Of a stretch of DNA of 40,846 nucleotides, positions 15,337 through 23,415 are shown piece after piece; positions within the stretch are counted from its first letter, which is position 1, and every line of letters starts with the position of its first letter. The position numbers and the translations under genes are program-made. Origin of the DNA: Candidatus Saccharicenans sp. Its GTDB lineage: Bacteria; Acidobacteriota; Aminicenantia; Aminicenantales; Saccharicenantaceae. The notes under the pieces are model-generated. The model saw nothing but the letters and a program-made list of their open reading frames with translations, was not told where the DNA came from and searched no databases. Location of the stretch: positions 1 to 40,846 of the forward strand of contig JAGOPD010000010.1 of NCBI GenBank assembly GCA_017992175.1. Reading direction: 5' to 3'.

Positions 15337-16710
15337 TCAGCTTATGACCTGACCTTTGAGATCCGGTACTGCCGGTCCGCCCAGCAGTTTAAGGACAGTG
15401 GGCGCAATATCAATAATACTGGCTTTTTTCTTTCCTCCGCCTGGCTGATCAGGATCGTAAAGGATGTAAATCCCGTCATAATCATGAACAGCATCATCGG
15501 GCCCGGTATCGTTTTCCTCAAGGTAAAGACTGCCATAGCCCAGTGTCCCGGCCGAGCGCCAGTATAAATCATCAAAATAGACCATGAGATCAGGATAATC
15601 GCCATTGACCACCGGATAGTGCTCCTGAGGTTTGATGACCACCGTCTGCCATTCTTCTCCCCGCGGCCCCCGGATAGCTTTAAGGCGAGAGGCCAGCTCA
15701 TCGCGCACCGTTTCATAGTCGTCCGGTTTAATAATTCCCTGCGGCTCGCGTCCCTCAACATTTAAGAAAATGCGGGCATAATAACCGCCCCAGCCCCAGG
15801 CTCTGGTCCGCTTCCAGTCAATTTTAAGATTATCCACACTCTGACCGCGGACAGGCGGCTCAGAAATCACCAGGTCATCCTGTTCAATTAGCCAGTCATT
15901 GACGCAAAATGCCCCTTTCATCCCCTTGGCTCCATGGTCAGAGACCACCAGAACCGCTGTGTTTTGATCTATCTTCTTCAGGAGCTGCCCGATTTTCTCA
16001 TCGAGAAATTGATAATAATCATAAATAGCTGATTCAAAAGAATTTCCAGGCTGGTAGAGGTGATGATTTTTATCCATAAATTTCCAGAAAGCATGGTGCA
16101 TCCGGTCCACGCCGATTTCCACCAGCCAGAAAAGAGACCAATCCTGACGGTCAAGAAGATAATCGGCCACTTTAAAATGATATTCGGTCATCCGGTAAAT
16201 TTCTTTTAAAACCTCCGAGCGGTCTTCTGTCCGGAAGACGACATCAAACAGGAAAGGACCGAACTGCTTTTCTATTTCCGCCTTGAGTTCTTCCGGATAG
16301 GTGTATGATTTTTCGCTGGAAGGCGTTATAAAGCAGGAAATCAGTTCACCCTTGACCGGCTTGGGCGGATAACTGGGTGGAACGCCGACCAGAATGCTTT
16401 GTTTCCCCTGCTCGCCTAAATAATCCCAGACGGTTTTGGCCTTGACTGCAGTCGAGTTGGCAATCCACATTTTGTTATACTCATAACTTTTTCTATGCCG
16501 GAAGCCATAGAGTCCGAGTTCGCCTGGATCCCGGCCGGTGGCCATAACCATCCAGGCCGGAATGGTAATCGGTGGATCACAGCTTCGAAGCGGCCCGAAA
16601 ACGCCGCCGGTCATCAGCCGGTTAAGATTGGGCAGCTTACCTGCCCGGTCAAAGATTAAAGAAGGAGGAGCACAATCAAGACCTATAATCAGAAGTCTTT
16701 TGTCTTTCAA
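15337..16710 (-). CDS. Alkaline phosphatase superfamily phosphodiesterase/nucleotide pyrophosphatase-like enzyme
   Basis: This 457-residue protein belongs to the type I phosphodiesterase/nucleotide pyrophosphatase branch of the alkaline phosphatase superfamily. GLDCAPPSL (D12) provides a metal ligand, ITIPAW holds the probable Thr nucleophile (T49), and VSDHGAKGM plus the late HDYDGIYI supply further metal ligands. It ends with DIAPTVLKLLGGP, as superfamily members do, but lacks the acidic C-terminal tail ending LGYI/LGYL that I recall on many of them. No signal peptide is seen, so it appears cytoplasmic. The start is a TTG with AAAGG 8 bases upstream. Placement between sat and cysC suggests action on APS, PAPS or a sulfated or phosphorylated sugar. 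The substrate is unknown. Confidence 0.8.
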   Translation of the reverse strand: MKDKRLLIIGLDCAPPSLIFDRAGKLPNLNRLMTGGVFGPLRSCDPPITIPAWMVMATGRDPGELGLYGFRHRKSYEYNKMWIANSTAVKAKTVWDYLGEQGKQSILVGVPPSYPPKPVKGELISCFITPSSEKSYTYPEELKAEIEKQFGPFLFDVVFRTEDRSEVLKEIYRMTEYHFKVADYLLDRQDWSLFWLVEIGVDRMHHAFWKFMDKNHHLYQPGNSFESAIYDYYQFLDEKIGQLLKKIDQNTAVLVVSDHGAKGMKGAFCVNDWLIEQDDLVISEPPVRGQSVDNLKIDWKRTRAWGWGGYYARIFLNVEGREPQGIIKPDDYETVRDELASRLKAIRGPRGEEWQTVVIKPQEHYPVVNGDYPDLMVYFDDLYWRSAGTLGYGSLYLEENDTGPDDAVHDYDGIYILYDPDQPGGGKKKASIIDIAPTVLKLLGGPAVPDLKGQVIS

Positions 16711-16750
16711 TTGAGGTACCTTTCATTTCCTGACTGTCATTAATCACCGG

Positions 16751-17899
16751 TTATTCATTAAAAGGCTGTTTAAAGGATAAAATCACTCTGGCTACTTCCG
16801 GCCGCATCAGTTCAGGCGGCGGCACTTCCCCTTTCACCAGCATTTCTCTGATTTTGGTCCCCGAGAATTCCAGATGTTCAGACCGGTCGTGGGGGCAGGT
16901 TTTTTCATTCTCTACCGACTGGCATTTCCGGCAGAAAAAGAAAGAAGTAAAGAAAAGGGGCACAATCCCCAGATCAGGAAACTGTTCAAAAATTTCCTGA
17001 GCAGCATAAGGGGGGTAATAATTGCCGACGCCGGCATGATCCCGGCCTATAATGATATGGCTACAGCCAAAATTTTTTCTGATGATGGCATGATGAATAG
17101 CCTCCCGCGGGCCGGCATAACGCATTTCCATCTTTAAGATAGCCATGACCGCCCGGTTCTTAAGGTAATAATGCTTGATAAGCTCATCATAGGCGGCCAG
17201 GATAACTTCATCTTTAAAGTCTCCCTTTTTTTTTCGACCGATGACCGGATTAATGAACAGGCCATCCGTAAAGGTCAAAGCGGTTTTTTGAACATATTCA
17301 TGGCCGAGATGAGGGGTATTTCTGGTTTGAAAACCAACCACTGTCTGCCAGCCCTTCTCCCGGAAAAGGAGCCTCGTCTCCCGGGGCGAAAGACGATAGC
17401 TATCGAAAGGTGTGGGCAGGAGATTAATCACTTCCACTTTTCCGCCCAGCAGAATGTCCTTCATGGCTGACAATCTGGCTACCCCTGGATGCTTCAGGTC
17501 AGTCGTGCCGTAAACCTTCAAAGCAAATTCTTCTTTATCATAGGGATATTTGTCCTCAAGATAGAGAATAGCTACCGGTTGCCCGTCTTCTGACCGCAAA
17601 GCCACTTTTTGTCCGATTTCTAACCGGTCAGCTGTTTCGCGGTCGGCATCAAGAATAATGGGAATAGTCCAGGGCAGGTCGTTAGCCAGCCTCATCTGTC
17701 TCAGGACACTTTCAAAATCAGGGCGGGTCAAAAAACCTTCTAAGGGAGAATAGACACCGGTGGCCATGTTCTCCACATCCGAGACGAGATCCGGATCAAG
17801 GGTGAGAGAGGGCAGCCGGTCAAGACTGCTCAGAGTCTTCTCCTTTTCACCTTCCTCCAGCAGCCGATTTATTAGTTTTCCACCATGGGGATTAATCAT
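16751..17899 (-). CDS. sat: Sulfate adenylyltransferase (ATP sulfurylase)
   Basis: Sat forms APS from sulfate and ATP. The start at 17899 follows a strong AAGGAG and gives the family N-terminus MINPHGGKLINRL and a length of 382 residues, equal to typical bacterial homologues. The frame could extend to 17950 without support. The nucleotide site is QTRNTPHLGHEY, and GRDHAGVGNYY is the second core motif. A zinc-binding group CRKCQSVENEKTCPHD and SGTKIREML close the protein. It follows the RHH gene by 43 bases and leads into the AP-superfamily and cysC genes. This is the monomeric Sat type, not the CysDN type. Confidence 0.94.
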   Translation of the reverse strand: MINPHGGKLINRLLEEGEKEKTLSSLDRLPSLTLDPDLVSDVENMATGVYSPLEGFLTRPDFESVLRQMRLANDLPWTIPIILDADRETADRLEIGQKVALRSEDGQPVAILYLEDKYPYDKEEFALKVYGTTDLKHPGVARLSAMKDILLGGKVEVINLLPTPFDSYRLSPRETRLLFREKGWQTVVGFQTRNTPHLGHEYVQKTALTFTDGLFINPVIGRKKKGDFKDEVILAAYDELIKHYYLKNRAVMAILKMEMRYAGPREAIHHAIIRKNFGCSHIIIGRDHAGVGNYYPPYAAQEIFEQFPDLGIVPLFFTSFFFCRKCQSVENEKTCPHDRSEHLEFSGTKIREMLVKGEVPPPELMRPEVARVILSFKQPFNE

Positions 17900-17942
17900 C
17901 AATTTCTCCTTAAGGTTCGGCTTGGGGACTGGAAGCCACTGC

Positions 17943-18158
17943 TCAGTCAATATAGCCGAGAGCTTTTAGCCTTTCCTTGATTTTTTCCTCTTCTTCCGGG
18001 GTAAAAACCTCTTTGTTTTCTTCTTGCTTAGTCAGATTTTCCCTTAAAACTTTGGCCACATAACTTGAGACCGAGCTGATGTCTGTTCCCTTTATTTTTT
18101 CTTCTATTTTTTTATAAAGAGAAGTTGGAATGGAAACTGAAGTGAACTCTTTTTCCAT
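17943..18158 (-). CDS. Small ribbon-helix-helix-like protein leading the sat operon
   Basis: The 71-residue product starts at the ATG at 18158, supported by AGGAGG 5 bases ahead; a longer frame to 18290 has no ribosome site. EFTSVSIPTSLYKKIEEKI then KGTDISSVSSYVAKVLRENL fits a ribbon-helix-helix (CopG/Arc-like) fold: one strand and two helices over residues 3-43. An acidic linker leads to the C-terminus EKIKERLKALGYID. From memory, tails of this RLxxLGY type end many AP-superfamily (sulfatase-like) proteins, while the AP-superfamily enzyme two genes downstream lacks one. It may be an autoregulator of the sat operon or an accessory subunit. Neither is proven. Confidence 0.72.
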   Translation of the reverse strand: MEKEFTSVSIPTSLYKKIEEKIKGTDISSVSSYVAKVLRENLTKQEENKEVFTPEEEEKIKERLKALGYID

Positions 18159-18176
18159 TTTTCCTCCTGAGGAAAT

Positions 18177-18205
18177 CTTATATAACAGACTGAGCTTTTT
18201 TGCAA
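18177..18205 (-). promoter_or_regulatory. Promoter of the RHH-sat-AP-cysC-epimerase operon
   Basis: On the minus strand TTGCAA (18205-18200) and TATAAG (18182-18177) are 17 bases apart, matching 4 of 6 and 5 of 6 consensus positions. Transcription would begin near 18170, right at the AGGAGG site of the RHH gene. Confidence 0.6.
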
Positions 18206-18273
18206 CTGGATTCAGGCCCAAGGCCAGCCCGGAACCTGAACCAGCCGGCGGTAAAACCGGTGCAGAGCCCGGT

Positions 18274-18308
18274 AGCCATCCAGCCATCAACCTGATGGCC
18301 GGCTGGCT
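18274..18308. repeat. Long imperfect inverted repeat between divergent promoters
   Basis: Arms 18274-18289 and 18293-18308 pair at 14 of 16 positions around the 3-base loop ACC, giving a strong hairpin built on AGCC/GGCT units. It ends 3 bases before the phoH -35 box and lies upstream of the RHH operon promoter. There is no T-run, so it is not a clear terminator. It may be an operator or a REP-like palindrome. Confidence 0.55.
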
Positions 18309-18311
18309 TTC

Positions 18312-18340
18312 TTGACAAAACCTGACGGGCGTGATTTAAT
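18312..18340 (+). promoter_or_regulatory. phoH operon promoter
   Basis: TTGACA (18312-18317) and TTTAAT (18335-18340) are 17 bases apart, matching 6 of 6 and 5 of 6 consensus positions. Transcription should start near 18347, leaving a leader of about 59 bases before the phoH ATG. Confidence 0.75.
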
Positions 18341-18405
18341 TTTGTTTAGTTTGCTGTCTATTTCTATGAGGACAAAACAGGAAAGAGGTAAGTTAGCCTT
18401 TTAAG

Positions 18406-19350
18406 ATGGAAAAAGTTACCCGCCATTTTCTTCAGGGAGTTTCTTATTCAGGCAGCCTTGAGAAAAGCCTCAAACGCCTCGAAAGCCGGCTGGGTCTGAA
18501 CCTGTCGCTGCGGGGTGATAAGCTGATTATTGAAGGTTCGCCGGAAAAAGTCCAGCTGGCCAGAAAGTTCTTTGATAGGCTGCAGGAACTCGAAAACCAG
18601 GGTTACCATTTAAGAGAAGAGGATTTTCAGATAGCTCTTGACTTCATGGAAGAAAATCACGGGCAACTCGAAGATTATGCTCCGGCTGAGCCTCTCTGCC
18701 TTCAGCGGAAATCTGTTGCTCCCAAGAGCCTCAACCAGAAAAATTATATGGAAGCGATTAAAGATTATGACCTGGTCTTCGGCATTGGTCCAGCCGGCAC
18801 CGGCAAAACTTATCTGGCCATGGCGTTAGCCCTGTCCTATTTGCAGGGCAAGCAGGTTAGCCGCATCATCCTGACCAGGCCGGCGGTTGAAGCCGGGGAA
18901 AAGCTTGGCTTTTTGCCGGGCGATATGTTTCAAAAAGTTAATCCTTACCTGAGGCCGCTATATGATGCCTTATTTGATCTGACCTCCTATGAACAGGCCA
19001 ACCGTCTGATCGAAAAAGGCGTTATTGAGATTGCCCCTTTAGCTTATATGAGAGGGCGCACCTTAAACAATGCTTTTGTCATTCTGGACGAAGCTCAAAA
19101 TACCAGCCGCGAACAGATGAAAATGATTCTGACCAGGCTGGGGTTTGATTCCAAACTGGTGGTAACCGCCGATATCACCCAGATAGACCTGCCTCAGCCC
19201 AGAAACTCAGGGGTTCTTCAGGCCATTAAAGTCCTGTCTTCAATTAAGGAGATTGCTTTCGTTTACTTTACCGAAAAAGATGTAGTTCGTCACCCGTTAG
19301 TGGCCAGGATCATCAAGGCCTATGCCAGGTCAGAAGCTCAATCGCTTTAA
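18406..19350 (+). CDS. phoH: PhoH-family ATPase
   Basis: This 314-residue PhoH-like cytoplasmic ATPase has a short N-terminal KH-like segment (about residues 20-70). The P-loop GPAGTGKTYLAMALAL and the Walker B region AFVILDEAQNTSREQMKMIL follow. PhoH-like proteins are tied to RNA metabolism, and this one heads the widespread phoH-pgpH-ybeY-corC-era cluster, which concerns rRNA maturation and ribosome assembly. An in-frame stop 10 bases upstream fixes the ATG at 18406, although no Shine-Dalgarno sequence is close to it (AGAGGT lies about 20 bases ahead). It is driven by the near-consensus promoter at 18312-18340. Confidence 0.92.
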   Translation: MEKVTRHFLQGVSYSGSLEKSLKRLESRLGLNLSLRGDKLIIEGSPEKVQLARKFFDRLQELENQGYHLREEDFQIALDFMEENHGQLEDYAPAEPLCLQRKSVAPKSLNQKNYMEAIKDYDLVFGIGPAGTGKTYLAMALALSYLQGKQVSRIILTRPAVEAGEKLGFLPGDMFQKVNPYLRPLYDALFDLTSYEQANRLIEKGVIEIAPLAYMRGRTLNNAFVILDEAQNTSREQMKMILTRLGFDSKLVVTADITQIDLPQPRNSGVLQAIKVLSSIKEIAFVYFTEKDVVRHPLVARIIKAYARSEAQSL

Positions 19351-19362
19351 TTATAAAATCAG

Positions 19363-21756
19363 ATGAAAATTATTCAGTTTCGCCAGTTGCGCCTGTTTAA
19401 GAGCGATGAAATTATGCCTTTCCGGAAAAAGACTCCGCCTGGCCCCAGAGAAAAACTTTCCTGGCTTAAAAAGACCGTCTCCAGCCCATTTTTTTATATA
19501 ACTATTTTTTCCCTTCTGCTGTCCTTTGTCATTTCTTTTTTCCCGGCCAGGCCCTTGCCTTTGCCCAGGGTCGGGGAAATTGCCGCTAAGGATATTACCT
19601 CTCCGCTTGAACTTACCATTGAGGATGTGCAGGCCACTGAAAAAAGAAGAAGCCAGGCTGAAAGTTCAGTCCCGCCTGTTTATTTTTACAATCAGAGAAT
19701 TATTTCCAGTGTCCAGGAAAAAATAAGGCAGATGTTTGCCCTCGGACGGGCAGCAGCCGCCAGTCAGGTGCCTGGTACCGTTCAGAATTTACAGGCCTCC
19801 CTGTCGGAAAACCTGGCTATTGACCTTGATCAACAGGCACTCGATCAGCTGCTCAAGTTAAAATTCCCGGTTGAGCTGGAAAATCTTTCCACCCAGATCA
19901 TGGCTTCTATCCTGAACCAGGAGATTGTCCTGTCACGGGAGTTAATGAACCATGGCGAGTTAGAAACCGGACTCCTGGTTATTAAAGGCCAAGAAGAAAG
20001 ATTGTTAAAAGCCGGAGAGATTATTGATCTGAAACAAGCCAGACAGCAACTCCTGTCTGAAATTGAAGCCCTGGAATTGCCGGCCCGAACCAAGGTTATT
20101 CTTCAATCCTGGCTGCCAGCCTTTCTCTCCCCGACGATCAGTTATGATCAGGCCGAAACGGAAGCCAGAAAACTCAAAGTCAGAAATTCAGTTGAACCAG
20201 TCTTTTATACTATCAAAAAAGGCAAGGTCATTATCAGAAAAGGCGATGAGGTGACCTCAGAAAGCCTCAAGCAAATTATGCTGATTAACCAGGAAATCAG
20301 CCAGCGGCCTAACTGGCTGTTTAATTTCTCTGGCCTGGCTATTTTATACTTTATCTTTTTCTATTTTATCTGGCTGGTTATCCAGACGGCTTCCAGAGCG
20401 GAAAAGAAACTATCCATCTTAGTCATGATGGGCTTGATCCTTTTTCTGAGTTTTCTGGTCACCAAAGCCAGCCTCTTCCTGGCTGAAGCCTTAAGCTCTT
20501 CGGCGGCCCTCGTTACCCTGGAAAAAGAAGCCCTGGTTTTTGCTTACCCGCTGCAATTTGGTGCTTTTCTCATTACCCTGGCCGCTTCAGCCGAGACAGC
20601 TGTCGTTTATTGTGTTATTAATAGCCTGCTTACCGGTTATCTGCTTAACGGCGATTATTTCTTAATTATCTTCATTCTTCTGGGCGGAGTCTCCATTATT
20701 TATGGCCTCAAGTATTTTTTCCCGCAGAGCCGCAGTTCCGTCCTGAAAACCGGGTTGATGATCCTGGCTCCTTTCCAGATCATTCTGGTCTTAATTTTCC
20801 ATCTGATCAAACAGAGCTTCGAGAATCTTTCCTTTTTAAGCACAGAAATAGTAAGTGCCCTCGTGGGCGGATTACTCAGCGCCGCTATTGCTTATGTTTT
20901 GATGCCGGTCTTTGAAAGTATTTTTGGCTTTCTGACGCCATCCAAGCTGTTTGAACTCAGCAATTCCGACCTGCCTATTTTCCGCCGTTTAGCTCTGGAG
21001 GCGCCAGGCACTTATCATCATTCTCTGATTGTAGCTACTCTGGCTGAAAAGGCAGCCGAAATCATCAAAGCAGATTCAGTTCTGGTCAGAGCTGCCGGGC
21101 TTTACCATGATCTCGGCAAACTGAAACGGCCTGAATACTTCAGCGAAAATCAGACTCCTGGTTACGATATTCACCGCGAGCTGACTCCGTCGCTCAGCAC
21201 CCTGGTCATCATCAATCATGTCCGGGACGGAGTGGAAATGGCCAGGAAGCTCAGATTGCCCAGGAGGATTGTTGATATTATTGCCCAGCACCACGGGACC
21301 TCAATTGTCCGCTATTTCTTTCATAAAGCCAAAGAAAGATATGATCCTGAGCTGCATAAAATCGAGGCCGAGGATTTCCGTTATCCAGGGCCTCTGCCAA
21401 AAAGCAAAGAAGCCGGCCTGATCCTGCTGGCCGATTCAGTTGAGGCTGCCGCCAGAAGCCTTAAATCTCCAACCAGAGAAAACCTCAAACGGGTCATTAC
21501 CGAGATTTTCAATACTCACCTTCAGGATGGCCAGCTGGATGAATGCGGTTTTTCCCTCAAGGATTTGCGGGTCATGGCCAATTCTTACCTGACTACTCTT
21601 CATGCTATTTATCATCCCCGGCCAACCTACCCGGGATTTGATTTTGAAAAAAAAGCTGACAAAACCGATAAAGATAAAAAAGAAGAAGTGAAAAAAAACA
21701 ATGGTCATAATAATAAACCAGCTGAAGAAAAAACCGCTACCCCGAAAAAGAATTAA
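19363..21756 (+). CDS. pgpH: 7TM-HD family cyclic-di-AMP phosphodiesterase PgpH-like
   Basis: The product (up to 797 residues) has the PgpH/YqfF layout. One N-terminal membrane helix (about 45-65) is followed by an extracytoplasmic domain to about 315 with paired PVYFYN/PVFYTI repeats. A block of about seven membrane helices covers roughly 325-520, and a cytoplasmic HD domain follows. The HD domain shows YHHSLIVATLAEKA, the HD pair in GLYHDLGK (H582, D583), and IAQHHGTS. Characterised relatives hydrolyse c-di-AMP. The Lys-rich C-terminus overlaps ybeY by 56 bases. The start is uncertain: ATG at 19363 or, giving a more ordinary N-terminus, ATG at 19414; neither has a good ribosome site. Confidence 0.88.
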   Translation: MKIIQFRQLRLFKSDEIMPFRKKTPPGPREKLSWLKKTVSSPFFYITIFSLLLSFVISFFPARPLPLPRVGEIAAKDITSPLELTIEDVQATEKRRSQAESSVPPVYFYNQRIISSVQEKIRQMFALGRAAAASQVPGTVQNLQASLSENLAIDLDQQALDQLLKLKFPVELENLSTQIMASILNQEIVLSRELMNHGELETGLLVIKGQEERLLKAGEIIDLKQARQQLLSEIEALELPARTKVILQSWLPAFLSPTISYDQAETEARKLKVRNSVEPVFYTIKKGKVIIRKGDEVTSESLKQIMLINQEISQRPNWLFNFSGLAILYFIFFYFIWLVIQTASRAEKKLSILVMMGLILFLSFLVTKASLFLAEALSSSAALVTLEKEALVFAYPLQFGAFLITLAASAETAVVYCVINSLLTGYLLNGDYFLIIFILLGGVSIIYGLKYFFPQSRSSVLKTGLMILAPFQIILVLIFHLIKQSFENLSFLSTEIVSALVGGLLSAAIAYVLMPVFESIFGFLTPSKLFELSNSDLPIFRRLALEAPGTYHHSLIVATLAEKAAEIIKADSVLVRAAGLYHDLGKLKRPEYFSENQTPGYDIHRELTPSLSTLVIINHVRDGVEMARKLRLPRRIVDIIAQHHGTSIVRYFFHKAKERYDPELHKIEAEDFRYPGPLPKSKEAGLILLADSVEAAARSLKSPTRENLKRVITEIFNTHLQDGQLDECGFSLKDLRVMANSYLTTLHAIYHPRPTYPGFDFEKKADKTDKDKKEEVKKNNGHNNKPAEEKTATPKKN

Positions 21757-22150
21757 GGACCTGCTGGAAAGGTTAAGCCTGAAATATAAAAGGCAGCGGG
21801 CAGAGGTAGTTGTCAGTTTTGTGGGTCCGCAGACTATGCGCCAGCTTAACCGGAAATACCGGCATCAGGATAAGCCAACTGATGTGCTGAGTTTTACCAT
21901 GGATGAACAGGGACCGGACGGCCAGTATTATTTAGGCGATATCATTATCTGTCCGCAAGTCGCCAGCCGTCAGGCCAAACAACAGGGTCATTCACTCAGC
22001 CGCGAGCTGGAGATCCTGGCTATTCATGGTTATCTCCATCTGCTGGGCTTTGAACATGGGGCCGGTCTGGAAGAAGAAGACGAAAAGGTCAGGTCACAGC
22101 TGCTAAAAAATTATAAGCCAGTACCAGGCAAAAGGCAGGTGGCCAGATGA
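21701..22150 (+). CDS. ybeY: Endoribonuclease YbeY
   Basis: YbeY is a single-strand-specific metalloendonuclease needed for 16S rRNA 3'-end maturation and ribosome quality control. The 149-residue protein shows the substrate segment RQLNRKYRHQDKPTDVLSF and the metal motif HGYLHLLGFEH (HxxxHxxxxxH), both diagnostic. The start lies 56 bases inside the end of pgpH, and the stop overlaps the next ATG (ATGA), so translation is probably coupled throughout. Only a weak A-rich ribosome site precedes it. Confidence 0.93.
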   Translation: MVIIINQLKKKPLPRKRIKDLLERLSLKYKRQRAEVVVSFVGPQTMRQLNRKYRHQDKPTDVLSFTMDEQGPDGQYYLGDIIICPQVASRQAKQQGHSLSRELEILAIHGYLHLLGFEHGAGLEEEDEKVRSQLLKNYKPVPGKRQVAR

Positions 22151-23409
22151 GATTAACTCCTCTGGAACTGGCCGGCCTTCTTCTCAGCGGCTTGCTTTGT
22201 TTTCTTCTGTCTCTCTTTTACATTATTGTCTCCTATTACTCCCGCCTCGGTTTTTCCCGCTTGCTTGGCCAGGTTAAGACCGAAACCAAACAAAAAGTCC
22301 TTGATCACTATGATGAACTGAAAATAGCCGTTGATTATGCCCGGATGTTTTTCTTTCTGGCTTTTATAGTTTATGTTTATCTTCTCTGGCCAAAAGTCAG
22401 TCTCTGGCCCTTGTGGCTTTTTCTCGGCTTGGCCGCCGGTTATTTGATTCTTTTTGATTATTGGCCACGGCTGGCCTTTTACCTGGTTAAGGAACACGGC
22501 CTTGGTATTTTTTTGCCGGTCTTACGCGGTCTCATCTGGCTGCTGACCCCGGCCCTGATCCTGCCTCGCTTTTGGTTGAAAAAGGAAGAACTGAGGCAGG
22601 CGGCTGATCGCAGCCATGAAACTTCCGATCAGGAAATAGACACTTTCATTGATGAAGCCACCGAAGAAGGCATCATTGAAAAAGATCAGAATGAACTCCT
22701 GCGGGGAGTGGTCGAATTCGGAGACCGGACTGTCCGGGAAATCATGACCCCCCGGACAAAAATTGTAGCCATTAAGCGGGAAGCAACTATCAAACAGTTA
22801 AAAGAGCTGATCGTCCGGGAAAAATATTCCAGAATTCCTGTCTATAAAGAGCGTCTTGATAATATCGAAGGCATGGTGATAGCCAAGGATCTGCTGGAAT
22901 ATACTGATGAACAGGAGGCCGGCCACCAGATTGATTTTCTGGTCAGACCGGTGATGTTTGTACCGGAAACGATGCAGGTCAAAGAGCTGCTCAAAGAATT
23001 TAAAAAGATCAGGCAAAAAATGGCCATGGTCGTTGATGAATACGGCGGAGTAGCCGGCCTGGTAACGATGGAAGATCTCCTGGAGGAGATTGTCGGAGAT
23101 ATCCAGGATGAATATGATATTGAAGAACCACAGATTATCGTTGAGAAGCCTGACTCCTATCTCGTCCGGGGGGAAACTGAAATAGAAGACCTGGAAGAGA
23201 TCCTGAAGACAGACCTGGCTGAAGACAATTATCTGACCGTCAACGGCCTGCTTAATCAATGTCTGGGGCGGCTGCCCCGGCCTGGAGAAAAAGTGAAAAT
23301 AGGCGAATTCAATTTTGAAGTCCTGGAAGTTGATGACAAAAGTATTAAAAAAGTCCGGCTGACCAGAAATCCCTCCGGGCCTCAAAACGGAACTGATCAG
23401 AAGGAGTAA
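22147..23409 (+). CDS. CorC/HlyC-type membrane protein with tandem CBS domains
   Basis: This 420-residue protein has an N-terminal part with about four hydrophobic helices (roughly 8-30, 73-92, 95-115, 125-145). Two CBS domains follow (about 200-315; REIMTPRTKIVAI and VVDEYGGVAGLVTMEDLLEEIVGD), then a C-terminal CorC/HlyC transporter-associated domain (about 335-405). Family members act in Mg2+/Co2+ efflux or membrane integrity. The membrane part does not look like the standard DUF21/CNNM domain by eye, so its transport role is open. It begins in an ATGA overlap with ybeY and ends 6 bases before era. Confidence 0.82.
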   Translation: MRLTPLELAGLLLSGLLCFLLSLFYIIVSYYSRLGFSRLLGQVKTETKQKVLDHYDELKIAVDYARMFFFLAFIVYVYLLWPKVSLWPLWLFLGLAAGYLILFDYWPRLAFYLVKEHGLGIFLPVLRGLIWLLTPALILPRFWLKKEELRQAADRSHETSDQEIDTFIDEATEEGIIEKDQNELLRGVVEFGDRTVREIMTPRTKIVAIKREATIKQLKELIVREKYSRIPVYKERLDNIEGMVIAKDLLEYTDEQEAGHQIDFLVRPVMFVPETMQVKELLKEFKKIRQKMAMVVDEYGGVAGLVTMEDLLEEIVGDIQDEYDIEEPQIIVEKPDSYLVRGETEIEDLEEILKTDLAEDNYLTVNGLLNQCLGRLPRPGEKVKIGEFNFEVLEVDDKSIKKVRLTRNPSGPQNGTDQKE

Positions 23410-23415
23410 ACAGGC

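Noticed and set aside
22153..23385. Long antisense reading frames opposite corC and many other genes
   Set aside because: They lie wholly inside well-supported genes in other frames, lack ribosome sites, and resemble no family.
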